Positions 42,239 through 51,300 of a stretch of DNA of 64,000 nt are shown here, piece by piece (the stretch's first letter is position 1; every line of letters begins with the position of its first letter). The notes beneath the pieces are model-generated. The model did no database searches. It had not been told where the DNA came from and saw nothing but the letters and a program-made list of their open reading frames with translations. Source of the stretch: Micromonospora sp. PLK6-60 (GTDB taxonomy: Bacteria; Actinomycetota; Actinomycetes; Mycobacteriales; Micromonosporaceae); contig NZ_JAIOAA010000021.1 of NCBI RefSeq assembly GCF_019890675.1, positions 1-64,000 of the forward strand. The letters are read 5' to 3'. A program made the translations under genes and the position numbers.

Positions 42239-43032
42239 ACCGCACGCTCGTCACGCTGCTCGTCCCGGTGCTGCTGCTGGCCGGCTGCACCGCCACCGAG
42301 CCGGACCAACCGGCCGGGCCGTCCGCCCGGGCCGAGCGGCCGTCACCGTTCGCCGACTGCGCCGGGCTGACCGCCCCGCCGGCCCCGACCGGGCCCGCCG
42401 AGCCGACGGGCACCACGCCCCCGGGGCCGTCGGCCGGGGCGGTGCCGTCGGGTGGGGCCGTGCCGTCGGGTGGGGCCGTGCCGTCGGGTGCGGCCGGGGC
42501 ACCGTCGGCCGGTGCCGGTGCCGGTGCCGGTGCTGGTGCTGGGGCGGCGCCGGTCGTCGGCACGCCGTCGGGTGGGGCCGTGCTGCCGGACGGTGGGGCC
42601 GGGACGGGCGAGCCGCTGCCCGACCTGAGCCTTCCCTGCTTCACCGGCGGCGCGCAGGTGGCGCTGCGGGACGTGACCGGGCCGGCCGTGGTCAACGTCT
42701 GGGCCTCCTGGTGCCCGCCCTGCCGGGCCGAGCTGCCCGCCTTCCAGCGGCTCAGCGAGCGCACCGCCGGCCGGCTGCACGTGCTCGGCGTGAACAGCCG
42801 GGACCGCCGCGCCGGCGCCCAGTCCATCGGCGAGGACTTCGGCGTACGGTTCCCGATGCTGGTCGACCAGGGCGACGCGGTGCAGCGGGAGCTGCGGCGC
42901 AACGCCATCCCGCTGACCGTGTTCGTCGGCGCCGACGGCCGGGTCCGGCACGTCGACACCTCCGGTGCGCTCGACGACACCCGCCTCGCCGAGTTGGTCA
43001 CCCGCCACCTCGGGGTACGGGTGGCCGCGTGA
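42235..43032 (+). CDS. TlpA-like thioredoxin-fold lipoprotein (Rv3673c-like)
   Basis: Protein of 265 residues. The signal ends VLLLAGC, with lipid-modified Cys about residue 18. Residues 35-125 form a low-complexity linker: AVPSGG three times in a row, then an AGAGAGAG run. The thioredoxin domain (about 130-260) has WASWCPPCRAEL, the active CxxC of a disulfide reductase or cytochrome-maturation protein, plus NAIPLTVFVGADG with the cis-Pro loop. It faces the outside and could support thiol exchange in envelope proteins. GTG overlaps the nth stop, and its own stop overlaps the NUDIX start. Confidence 0.9.
   Translation: MNRTLVTLLVPVLLLAGCTATEPDQPAGPSARAERPSPFADCAGLTAPPAPTGPAEPTGTTPPGPSAGAVPSGGAVPSGGAVPSGAAGAPSAGAGAGAGAGAGAAPVVGTPSGGAVLPDGGAGTGEPLPDLSLPCFTGGAQVALRDVTGPAVVNVWASWCPPCRAELPAFQRLSERTAGRLHVLGVNSRDRRAGAQSIGEDFGVRFPMLVDQGDAVQRELRRNAIPLTVFVGADGRVRHVDTSGALDDTRLAELVTRHLGVRVAA
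42435..42555 (+). repeat. In-gene tandem repeats in the TlpA-like lipoprotein
   Basis: Three copies of the 18-base unit GCGGTGCCGTCGGGTGGG (with GCC/GCG variation) run from about 42439, followed by five GCCGGTGCCGGT-type hexamers to about 42540. Both encode a flexible linker and could change length by slippage without breaking the frame. Confidence 0.65.
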
Positions 43033-43727
43033 CCCGTACCCCACCACCCTGGATCGACCCGCTGCTGCGCCGGCTCGGCACCGCCCGCGCCGAGGACTTC
43101 ACCCAGCTGACCACGCCCGAGCAGGGCGGCCGGGAAAGCGCGGTGCTGGTGCTGCTCGGCGAGGAGCCGACGGCCGGCCCCGACCTGCTGGTCCTCCAGC
43201 GCGCCGCCACCCTGCGCAACCACGCCGGCCAGCCAGCCTTCCCCGGTGGCGCGGCCGACCCGGAGGACGCCGACGCCCCGGCCACCGCGCTGCGCGAGGC
43301 GAACGAGGAGGTCGACCTCGACCCGGCCAGCGTCACCGTCCTGGCCGAGCTGCCCAAGCTCTGGATCCCGGTCAGCGACTTCGTGGTCACCCCGGTGCTC
43401 GCCTGGTGGCACGCGCCGCACCCGGTGCACCCCCGGGAGCCGGCGGAGGTGGCGCACGTCGCCCGGTTGCCGATCGCCGAGCTGGTCGACCCGGAGAACC
43501 GGATGCGGGTCCGGCACCCCAGCGGCTGGATCGGTCCCGCCTTCTCGGCGCGCGGGATGCTGGTCTGGGGCTTCACGGCCGGGGTGATCGCCACCCTGCT
43601 CGAGATGGGCGGCTGGGCCCGCCCGTGGCCCCGGGACCGGGTGATCGACCTGCCGCCGGTCGGGGCCACCCCGGCGCCCTCCGCGGGCACCGACGAGGTC
43701 GACGAGATGGCCGGCCCGCTGACCTGA
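43029..43727 (+). CDS. NUDIX hydrolase (CoA pyrophosphatase-like, Rv3672c-like)
   Basis: Protein of 232 residues. The Nudix box is GGAADPEDADAPATALREAN-EEVDL, with the REANEEV metal ligands. The preceding LLVLQRAATLRNHAGQPAFPGG matches the CoA-specific motif (LLTxRS...HxGQ.AFPGG) of NudL/NUDT7 enzymes, so it probably cuts CoA or acyl-CoA to phosphopantetheine and ADP derivatives. GTG start overlaps the lipoprotein stop by four bases. MarP follows 58 bases later from its own promoter. Confidence 0.92.
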   Translation: MTRTPPPWIDPLLRRLGTARAEDFTQLTTPEQGGRESAVLVLLGEEPTAGPDLLVLQRAATLRNHAGQPAFPGGAADPEDADAPATALREANEEVDLDPASVTVLAELPKLWIPVSDFVVTPVLAWWHAPHPVHPREPAEVAHVARLPIAELVDPENRMRVRHPSGWIGPAFSARGMLVWGFTAGVIATLLEMGGWARPWPRDRVIDLPPVGATPAPSAGTDEVDEMAGPLT

Positions 43728-43773
43728 CGGTCACGTTCGGCAAGCGGTGGGCGCGGCCCGGGCGGGCTCCCCG

Positions 43774-43779
43774 TACCCT
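43774..43779 (+). promoter_or_regulatory. -10 box (TACCCT) for marP
   Basis: TACCCT is at -12 to -7 of GTG 43786 with no ribosome site, indicating a leaderless mRNA. Confidence 0.55.
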
Positions 43780-43785
43780 TGATCC

Positions 43786-44964
43786 GTGTCCGCCGTGGAT
43801 CTCGTCCTGCTGCTGCTCATGCTCGTGTTCGCGATCAGCGGATACCGGCAGGGCTTCGTCATCGGAGCGCTGTCGTTCTCGGGTTTCTTCCTCGGGGCGC
43901 TGCTCGGCCTCCAGGTCGGCCCGCTGATCGCCCGGCAGTTCGCGGACACCGGCACCCGGGTGCTGGTCTCCCTGGTGGCCGTCTTCGGCCTGGCGGTGAT
44001 CGGCCAGGCGCTGGCTGGCTGGCTCGGTTCCAACCTGCGCGCCGCGATCACCGGCGCCACCGGCAAGACCATCGACGACATCGGCGGGGCGTTCGTCTCG
44101 CTCTTCGCGGTCATGATCGTGGCGTGGCTGGTGGCGGTGCCGCTCGGCTCGTCGTCGGTGCCCTGGCTGGCCGCCTCGGTCAAGAACAGCGCCCTGCTCA
44201 ACGTGGTCGACCGGGTGCTGCCCGACCAGGTGCAGCAGCTCTCCACCGCGCTGCGCGACACCGTCGACACCAACGGCTTCCCCGAGGTCTTCAAGGGCCT
44301 CGGCCGCACCCAGGCCCGGCAGGTCTCCCCGCCGGACCCGACGCTGGCCGGCTCCGAGGTGGTGGCGAACAGCCAGCGCGCGGTGGTCAAGGTGCTCGGC
44401 TCCGCGCCCAGCTGCTCGCGCCGGATCGAGGGCTCCGGTTTCGTGTACGCCGACGACCGGGTGATGACCAACGCGCACGTGGTGGCGGGCACCCGGTCCG
44501 TCGCGGTGGAGCTGCGTGGCGACCGGTACGACGGTGAGGTGGTCGTCTACGACCCCGACCGTGACCTGGCCGTGCTGCGCGTGCCGGGGTTGCCCGGGCC
44601 GTCCCTGCGGTTCGCCGCCGGTCAGGCCGGCGTCGGGGCCGACGCCATCGTCCTCGGGTTCCCGCTCGACGGCCCGTACGACGCCCGCCCGGCCCGGATC
44701 CGGGACGTGGACCGGATCACCGGCCCGGACATCTACGCCTCGGGGGACGTCACCCGGGAGATATACACCATCCGGGCGCTGGTGCGCAGCGGCAACTCCG
44801 GTGGCCCGCTGGTGGCCTCCAACGGGCTGGTGCTCGGGGTGATCTTCGCGGCGGCGGCGGACGACCCGAACACCGGCTTCGCGGTGACCGCCGCCGAGGC
44901 CCGCCCGGTGGCGCTGGCCGGCGCGGAGCGCACCCGGGCGGTGGCGACCGGCGACTGCACCTGA
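43786..44964 (+). CDS. marP: Membrane-anchored periplasmic serine protease MarP
   Basis: Protein of 392 residues. Four membrane helices (about 5-25, 28-47, 57-80, 103-125) resemble the CvpA-like anchor. The chymotrypsin-like domain (about 190-385) has the triad His231 (TNAHVV), Asp260 (DPDRDLAVL) and Ser338 (GNSGGPL). Cys210 and Cys391 sit 181 residues apart, the same spacing as the redox-sensitive disulfide of M. tuberculosis MarP (Cys214-Cys395). MarP maintains internal pH in acid and cleaves wall hydrolase RipA. It is the last gene of this conserved block. Confidence 0.95.
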   Translation: MSAVDLVLLLLMLVFAISGYRQGFVIGALSFSGFFLGALLGLQVGPLIARQFADTGTRVLVSLVAVFGLAVIGQALAGWLGSNLRAAITGATGKTIDDIGGAFVSLFAVMIVAWLVAVPLGSSSVPWLAASVKNSALLNVVDRVLPDQVQQLSTALRDTVDTNGFPEVFKGLGRTQARQVSPPDPTLAGSEVVANSQRAVVKVLGSAPSCSRRIEGSGFVYADDRVMTNAHVVAGTRSVAVELRGDRYDGEVVVYDPDRDLAVLRVPGLPGPSLRFAAGQAGVGADAIVLGFPLDGPYDARPARIRDVDRITGPDIYASGDVTREIYTIRALVRSGNSGGPLVASNGLVLGVIFAAAADDPNTGFAVTAAEARPVALAGAERTRAVATGDCT

Positions 44965-45138
44965 CCGTCCCGGGCCCCGTTGTGCTCGGGGGTTGGTGCG
45001 CCCGTTGGGGTCGGGCCGTGGGCGCGGTTCGCCGCAATCCGGCCTTTCCCCGCGCGTTGAAGCGCCCACTCGCCGCAACCTGGGGTCGTGCGTCTCGGGG
45101 TCGTGCGTCCTGAGGGGCGTGTAGCTGGGAGGCGTGCG

Positions 45139-45171
45139 CCTGGGGCGCGCTGCTGGGGATCGCGCCCCAGG
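45139..45171. terminator. Hairpin between convergent marP and PAP2 genes
   Basis: Perfect 11-base arms CCTGGGGCGCG (45139-45149) and CGCGCCCCAGG (45161-45171) around an 11-base loop, ending seven bases before the PAP2 stop on the other strand. Further upstream, GGGGTCGTGCGTC is directly repeated (about 45083-45112) and GTGGGCGC/GCGCCCAC arms occur (about 45018-45070). Confidence 0.6.
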
Positions 45172-45178
45172 GGTGGGG

Positions 45179-45904
45179 TCAGCTGCCGGCGGGGGCGGGG
45201 GCCTCGGCGACGTCGCCGTCCGGCCGGCCGATCGACGGCAGCTTCGCCCGACCCCACTTCACGCTGCGATCCAGGACCGCGCGCGCCATGATCACCACAC
45301 AGGTGCCGCCGTTGAGGAACGAGGCGACCACGTCGCTGGGGTGGTGCATGCCGCGGTACATCCGGGTCAGCGCCACCCCGATCGGCACCAGCAGCAGCGA
45401 CCAGCAGGCCACCTTTGCCACGGTGCTCTTGGCCCGCAGCGCCAGCAGCAGCGCGATGCCGACATAGAGGGCGACCGCCGCCGAGGTGTGCCCGGACGGG
45501 AAGCTGGAGGTCGGCGGGGACACATCCATGTGCGAGACGGTCGGCCGCTTCCGGTCGATGGCGATGGTGGTCAGCAGGAACACCAGCGCCTGGGCGCTGA
45601 CCGCGGCACACAGGAAGAGCGGCTCCCGCCAGCGGTGCAACACCAGCCGCAGCACCAGCGCCACCAGCACGGTGACCACCACGATCAGTTGGGTGCTGGC
45701 CAGCGTGCTGAACACCAGCGACACGTCGTTCCAGCCGCCGGTCCGGTCGCCGGCCAGCTCCCGGTTCACCGCGTCCTCGACGGTGAACGGCCAGCTCCGG
45801 GTGAGGACCTTGGTGACCAGCAGCCCCAGCCCCACCATCGTGGCGAGCAGCAGGGCGATCGGCAGCAACACCCGCCGGGCGACGTGGACCGCGACATCGG
45901 ACAT
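45179..45904 (-). CDS. PAP2-family phosphatase 1
   Basis: Protein of 241 residues with six hydrophobic segments. The motifs SSFPSGHTSAA and TRMYRGMHHPSD supply the catalytic histidines of the PAP2/vanadium-peroxidase fold; DRKRP supplies the phosphate-binding Arg. Such enzymes dephosphorylate undecaprenyl pyrophosphate or phosphatidic acid at the membrane. Its C-terminal tail is Pro/Ala-rich. It follows a second PAP2 gene by 30 bases, both downstream of mycP. Lipid-carrier recycling is plausible; the substrate is not determined by sequence. Confidence 0.9.
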   Translation of the reverse strand: MSDVAVHVARRVLLPIALLLATMVGLGLLVTKVLTRSWPFTVEDAVNRELAGDRTGGWNDVSLVFSTLASTQLIVVVTVLVALVLRLVLHRWREPLFLCAAVSAQALVFLLTTIAIDRKRPTVSHMDVSPPTSSFPSGHTSAAVALYVGIALLLALRAKSTVAKVACWSLLLVPIGVALTRMYRGMHHPSDVVASFLNGGTCVVIMARAVLDRSVKWGRAKLPSIGRPDGDVAEAPAPAGS

Positions 45905-45934
45905 GAGCCGCCCTTTACCCCGGGGGGTGGGTAA

Positions 45935-46882
45935 CTACGCCACGTCCCGGCCGCCGGTGGCGTTCGGGCTGTCGGCGAGTTCCGGTTCGACGCCCTCCCG
46001 GGCCGTCCGTACCGGCCGCCGGCCGACCTGCCGCCGCCAGGTGGTGAAGGCCGACGCCGTCGCCACGATCACCGCCACCCCGAGCAGCCAACCGCCGAGC
46101 ACGTCGCTGGCCCAGTGCACCCCCAGGGCGATCCGGCTGAAGCCGGTGGCCACGGCGATCAGCAGGGCCACCGTCCAGAGCGCCAGCTTCGCCCACCACC
46201 GGTCGCGGGCGTACGGCAGGAGGACCAGCAGCAGCACCCCGGCGAACAGGGTGGCGTTGAGCGCGTGCCCGGAGGGGAACGACCAGCCGGCGGCCCGGGC
46301 CACCGGGTCGAGCAGTTCCGGGCGGTGCCGGCCGACCAGGAGCTTCAGCACGGCCCCGAGCAACGCGCCGACGGTCATCGTGGTGACCACCCAGAGGGCG
46401 AGCCGGCGGGCCCGCCGCCACAGCAGCCAGAGCACCCCGACGAGCGCGACGAGCCGCAGCGGCGTCGGCCCGAACACGTCCGTCCACCAGCTCATCGCCC
46501 GCACCCAACCGGGGTGGGTGAGGGCGTAGCCGTGCAGGGCGTCGGTGACCGACCGGTCCAGGTCGTGCAGGGGTGGCCAGGCGGTCAGCACCAGCAGCAT
46601 CAGCAGGGCGAACGGCACCAGGACCAGGAACGCGGCGGTCGCGGCCAGGGTGAGGCGCAGGCCCAGGGAGTGCTGCCGGTCGAGCCGACGGCGCCGCCAC
46701 GACGGGGCCGGTGTGGTGGTGTGCGATCGGGGCGCGGACATGTCGGAGGTGCTACCCAGTCGAGCGTCGGCTAAGGCCTGCCCCGGCTCGGCGCCGGTCG
46801 GCGGGCCGTGGCCGGTCGGTGGCTCGTGGCCGGTCGGCGGGCCGTGGCCTGCGGCCGAGTCCGGGACGGGTCGGTCACCCAC
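45935..46882 (-). CDS. PAP2-family phosphatase 2
   Basis: Protein of 315 residues. A polar N terminus with repeats of PPTGH (residues about 15-31) precedes membrane segments. The PAP2 motifs are complete: KLLVGRHRP (K-x6-RP), SFPSGHALNAT and SRIALGVHWASD. The C-terminal 45 residues are cytoplasmic and charged. GTG 46882 overlaps the mycP stop by eight bases; an ATG at 46741 would drop the repeat region and is also possible. Together with phosphatase 1 it suggests isoprenoid- or phosphatidyl-lipid dephosphorylation. Confidence 0.85.
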   Translation of the reverse strand: MGDRPVPDSAAGHGPPTGHEPPTGHGPPTGAEPGQALADARLGSTSDMSAPRSHTTTPAPSWRRRRLDRQHSLGLRLTLAATAAFLVLVPFALLMLLVLTAWPPLHDLDRSVTDALHGYALTHPGWVRAMSWWTDVFGPTPLRLVALVGVLWLLWRRARRLALWVVTTMTVGALLGAVLKLLVGRHRPELLDPVARAAGWSFPSGHALNATLFAGVLLLVLLPYARDRWWAKLALWTVALLIAVATGFSRIALGVHWASDVLGGWLLGVAVIVATASAFTTWRRQVGRRPVRTAREGVEPELADSPNATGGRDVA

Positions 46883-48254
46883 CCCACTGCCGGAAGCGAC
46901 GGACGATCAGCGCGGACCCGGTGACCAGGGCGACGAAGAGGGCCAGGCCGGTCCAGAGTCGCTCCGGGTCGGCGCCGTTCCCGCCACCGCCCGCGTGGAT
47001 CGTCCAACCGGCCCGCTGTCGCGGCGCGGCGAAACCGAGCGGGTCGGACCCGGAGCCCGCGGCCCGCACGTCCTGCGCGGAGCCGGGGGCCGCGCCGAAG
47101 CCGACGACCGCCGGGGTCTCGTTGTTGTCGAGCGGGTTGCGGCCCACCTTCGGGACCTCGGTGGTGAGCGCCGCGACCGGGTCCACCAGGCCGTAGCCGA
47201 ACCGGTCGTCGCGGCCGAGCGGCCCGAGGTCCCGGGCGGTCTGCAGCAGCCGGTTGACCACGTCGCCGGCGGACATCTCCGGGTAGCGTGCGCGGACCAG
47301 AGCGGCGGTGGCGGCCACCAGCGGCGAGGCGAAGCTGGTGCCCTGCACCCGCCAGTAGGCGTCCGGGGGGCGCGCGCCGACCAGTTGGGTCGCGGGCGCG
47401 GCCAGCACCGTCTCCTGGCCGGTGATCGACCCGGACCAGAGGTTCGCGCTGTCCCGTTCCAGGCCGGCCACGGCCAGCACGCCCGGCTCGCGGGCCGGGT
47501 ACCAGACGTCGGGGGAGGTGGAGGTGGCGACGTTGCCGGTGCAGGCGACCACCACGACGTCCCGGGCGAAGGCGTAGTCGATCGCCGCGGCGAGGGCGGG
47601 GCTGTTGCCGCTGCCGCCCAGGGACAGGTTGATCACCCGGGCGCCGTTGTCGACCGCCCAGCGGACCCCCTTCGCCACGATCATCGCGTCGTCGTAGCGG
47701 TTCTCCTCGTCCAGCACCCGCACCGGGAGGATCTTCGCGTCCGGGGCGAGGCCGACCACCCCGCGCTCGTCGTCCCGGCGACCGGCGATCAGCCCGGCCA
47801 CGGTGGTGCCGTGGCCGACCGGGTCCGGCTCGGCGCCGCCCGGGGCGACCAGATCGATGCCGGGCAGCACCTGGCCGGCCAGGTCCGGGTGCGATCCGTC
47901 CACCCCGGAGTCGATGACGGCGACCGTGACGCCCTTGCCGGTCGAGGTGCGCCAGGCCGTCTCCGCCCGGAGTTCGTCGAGCTGCCACTGCTCGTCGCGG
48001 ATCTGGTCGAGCCGGCGCGGGTTGTCCACCGGGGCGACGGCGAACGGTGCCGTGACGCCCTCCCGGGAGGCCGTCGCCGCGACCGGCGCGGCCACCCGCC
48101 ACCCCTCCGGAGCGGACCGGTGCGGCGCCGCCTGCGCCGCGGTGGGCGTGCCGGCCAGCGAGACCACGGCCAGCGCCCCGAGCAGCGTCCGCGCGGCGGG
48201 ACGCCGGGGCGCCGTCGGGCGGCGGTGCCGAAGACTGGTCACATTCTCAGCCAA
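46875..48254 (-). CDS. mycP: Type VII secretion mycosin (subtilisin-like protease)
   Basis: Protein of 459 residues. Signal peptide about 20-42. The S8 triad is Asp115 (AVIDSGVDGS), His148 (GHGTTVAG) and Ser307 (GTSFASPL), with Asn241 (CTGN) for the oxyanion hole. A Pro-rich region, then one membrane helix near 432-453 and a short basic tail, give the usual mycosin architecture: protease outside, anchor at the C terminus. MycP is needed for ESX secretion and stabilises the core complex. The gene is 73 bases from eccC and overlaps PAP2 gene 2. Confidence 0.95.
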   Translation of the reverse strand: MAENVTSLRHRRPTAPRRPAARTLLGALAVVSLAGTPTAAQAAPHRSAPEGWRVAAPVAATASREGVTAPFAVAPVDNPRRLDQIRDEQWQLDELRAETAWRTSTGKGVTVAVIDSGVDGSHPDLAGQVLPGIDLVAPGGAEPDPVGHGTTVAGLIAGRRDDERGVVGLAPDAKILPVRVLDEENRYDDAMIVAKGVRWAVDNGARVINLSLGGSGNSPALAAAIDYAFARDVVVVACTGNVATSTSPDVWYPAREPGVLAVAGLERDSANLWSGSITGQETVLAAPATQLVGARPPDAYWRVQGTSFASPLVAATAALVRARYPEMSAGDVVNRLLQTARDLGPLGRDDRFGYGLVDPVAALTTEVPKVGRNPLDNNETPAVVGFGAAPGSAQDVRAAGSGSDPLGFAAPRQRAGWTIHAGGGGNGADPERLWTGLALFVALVTGSALIVRRFRQWGG

Positions 48255-48286
48255 TCATCGCGACGGACACATGCTGGGAGAGATTA

Positions 48287-48319
48287 CCGGGTTTCCCGCC
48301 CGCGACGGGGAAATCCCGG
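48287..48319 (-). terminator. Imperfect hairpin after eccC
   Basis: CCGGGTTTCCC (48287-48297) pairs with GGGAAATCCCGG (48308-48319) with one bulge, nine bases past the eccC stop. It may separate eccC and mycP transcripts. Confidence 0.45.
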
Positions 48320-48327
48320 GACACCGG

Positions 48328-51300
48328 TCATCCGGGCGGGAGGTGTGCCAGTTGCACCAGCCGTACGCCGTCGCGGCGGGTGACCAGCCGACCCCGGCCC
48401 GGCGGCAGCGGTCCGGGGCGGACCGACCCGACCAACTGGCCCTCCTCGGGGCTGCCGTCCATCACCAGCCCGGCGGTGGCCAGTTCCCGCAGCCGCTGCA
48501 CGATCGGCTCGTACTGGGCGCGGCCCGCGCCACCGGCCCGGCGGGCGAGCACCAGGTGCAGGCCCACGTCCCGGGCCTGGGGGAGGTATTCCTCCAGGGA
48601 CCGCAGCGGGTTGGCCGGGCCGTTGGCGACCAGGTCGTAGTCGTCGACCAACACGAACAGCTCCGGCCCGGACCACCAGGACCGGTCCCGCAGTTGTGCC
48701 GGGGTCACCTCCGGCCCGGCGATGCGGCGTTGCAGGTAGCCGGCCGCCGACTCGATCAGGTCGGTGGTGTAGGCCGCCGCGCTGCCGTAGCCGATCACGT
48801 GCGGCAGCTCCTGCAACTCCATCAGCGCGCGCCGGTAGTCGACCAGGATCACCCGGGCCTGGTCCGGGGTGAACCGGGTGACGATCGAGGTGGCCAGGGC
48901 GCGCAGGAAGGACGACTTGCCGCACTCCGCGTCGCCGAAGACGAGGAAGTGCGGCTCGGCGGCGAAGTCCAGCTCAACCGGGCGCAGGTCCGCCTCCGCG
49001 ATGCCGACCGGCAGCCGGAGCCCGGCCGACGCCGACAGGTCCAGCTCGGCGTAGAGCAGCACCGGCGGCAGCAGCCGCACCGGCGGCGCCACCGGCCCGG
49101 ACCAGGCGGCGGCGACCGCGTCGACCAGGTCCGCCGGCTCCGCACCGAGACCGGTCACCCGGGGCAGCGCGGTCAGGAAGTGCAGCTTCTCCGCGGTCAC
49201 CCCGCGCCCCGACTCGTCCGGGACGTTCGCCGCCGCCTGCCGGTTGGCGACCTGTGAGTCGGACGGGTCGCCGAGGCGCAGCTCGACCCGGGAGCCGAAC
49301 AGGTCCCGGATGGCCGGCCGGAAGTCCGTCCAGCGCACCGCGCTGGCCACCACGTGCACCCCGTAGGACAGGCCACGGGTGGCCAGGTCGGTGATCAGGG
49401 GCTCCAGGTCGTCGTACTCGCCGCGCAGGGTGCTCCAGCCGTCGACAACGAGGAAGACGTCGCCGTACGGGTCGGCCGCGCCCGGCGCCGCCCGCCGCCG
49501 TCGCCAGGCCGCCATCGACTCCACGCCCAGCTCCGCGAAGCGGCGTTCCCGCCCGGCGAGCACGGCGGCGACCTCGCCGACCGTGCGGCGCACCGTGGTC
49601 GGGTCACGCCGGCCGGCCACCCCGCCCACGTGCGGCAGGCCGCGCAGGGTGCCCAGCCCACCGCCGCCGAAGTCGAGGCAGTAGACCTGCGCCTCGGCCG
49701 GGGTGTGGGTGAGCGCCAGCGCGCAGACCAGCGTGCGCAGCAGGGTGGACTTTCCGCGCTGCGGCGCGCCGACCACGGCCACGTGCCCGGCGGCGCCCTC
49801 CAGGGCCAGCCAGAACAGGTCCCGCCGCTGTTCGAGCGGCCGGTCCACCAGCGCCACCGGCACCTGGAGGGCGCCGTGCAGCTCGGGGTTGCCCACGGTG
49901 AGCCCGCGGACCGGGTCGGCCGCCACCGGGCCGAGCAGGTCGTCCAGGGTGGGCGCCGGGCCCAGCGGGGGCAGCCAGACCTGGTGCGCGGGTGGCCCCT
50001 GCCCGGCCAGCCGGTCGACAAGCGTGTCGAGCAGGGTCGCCCCGTCCGCCGGGCCGGCGGTGAGCTCGGCCGGGCCGACCGGCTCGGGCGGCGGGACGTG
50101 GTGGGTGGTGAAGGCGAGCAGTCGGGGCGTACCGGCCGGGCCGGCGCCGGCCCCGACCGGTCGGCGGACCGGCCCGGAGACGTACGTCGCCTTGAACCGG
50201 ATCAGCGGGTCGGTGCCGAATCGCAGGTAGCCGTGCCCCGGTGAGCGGGGCAGCTCGTGGGCGTCCGGCACGCCGAGCACCGTGCGGGACTCCAGGGCGG
50301 AGAACGTCCGCAGCCCGATCCGGTAGGACAGGTGGGTGTCCAACCCGCGCAGCCGGCCCTCCTCCAGCCGCTGCGAGGCCAGCAGCAGGTGCATGCCGAG
50401 CGACCGGCCCACCCGTCCGATCTGGACGAACAGCTCGATGAAATCCGGCTTGGCGGCGAGCAGCTCGGAGAACTCGTCACAGATCAGCAGCAGGGACGGC
50501 AACGGGGCGAGCGGGGTGCCGGCGGCCCGGGCCCGCTCGTAGTCGCGCAGGCTGGCGTAGTTGCCGGCCCGGCGCAGCAGCTCCTGCCGGCGGAGCACCT
50601 CACCGTTTATCGCGTCGACCATCCGGTCCACCAGCGGCAGCGCGTCGGCCAGGTTGGTGATCACCGCGGCGGTGTGCGGCAGCCGGTCGAAGCTGGCGAA
50701 GGTGGCGCCGCCCTTGAAGTCGACCAGGACGAAGTTGAGCTGCTCGGAGCTGTGCGTGGCGGCCAGCCCGAGCACCAGCGCGCGTAGCAGCTCCGACTTA
50801 CCGGAGCCGGTCGCGCCGATCAGCAGACCGTGCGGGCCCATCCCGTCCTGGGCGGATTCCTTCAGGTCCAGCTCGACGGCACCGCCGTCGGCGCCCACCC
50901 CGATCGGCACCCGCAGCCGGTCCCGCGCGGACCGGGGACGCCAGCCCTGCTCGGCGGTGAAGCTCTCCGGGTCGCCGAGGCCGAGCAGCTCCGGCAGGCC
51001 CGGCTCGGCGCCGGCCGGGCCGTCCGCGCCGCGGACCGCGGCGGCCAGCCGCAGCGGCGCCAGCCGGCGGGCCACCGCCTCCGCCTCGACCAGGTCCAGC
51101 CGGTCGGCGGTGCCCACCTCGGCGTGGCCGTCCGCGGAGGACGAGTGCAGCCGCTCGCCGCGCAACTCCAACAGCAGCGCGTACCGGTCGAGCAGCCGGG
51201 GCGGTGGGGTGTCCAGGTCGACGACCGTGACGGCGTCGATGCCGCCGTCCCCGGTCAGCTCGGTCGCCCCGGTCAGGTCGCCGCCGTCGAGGACCACCAC

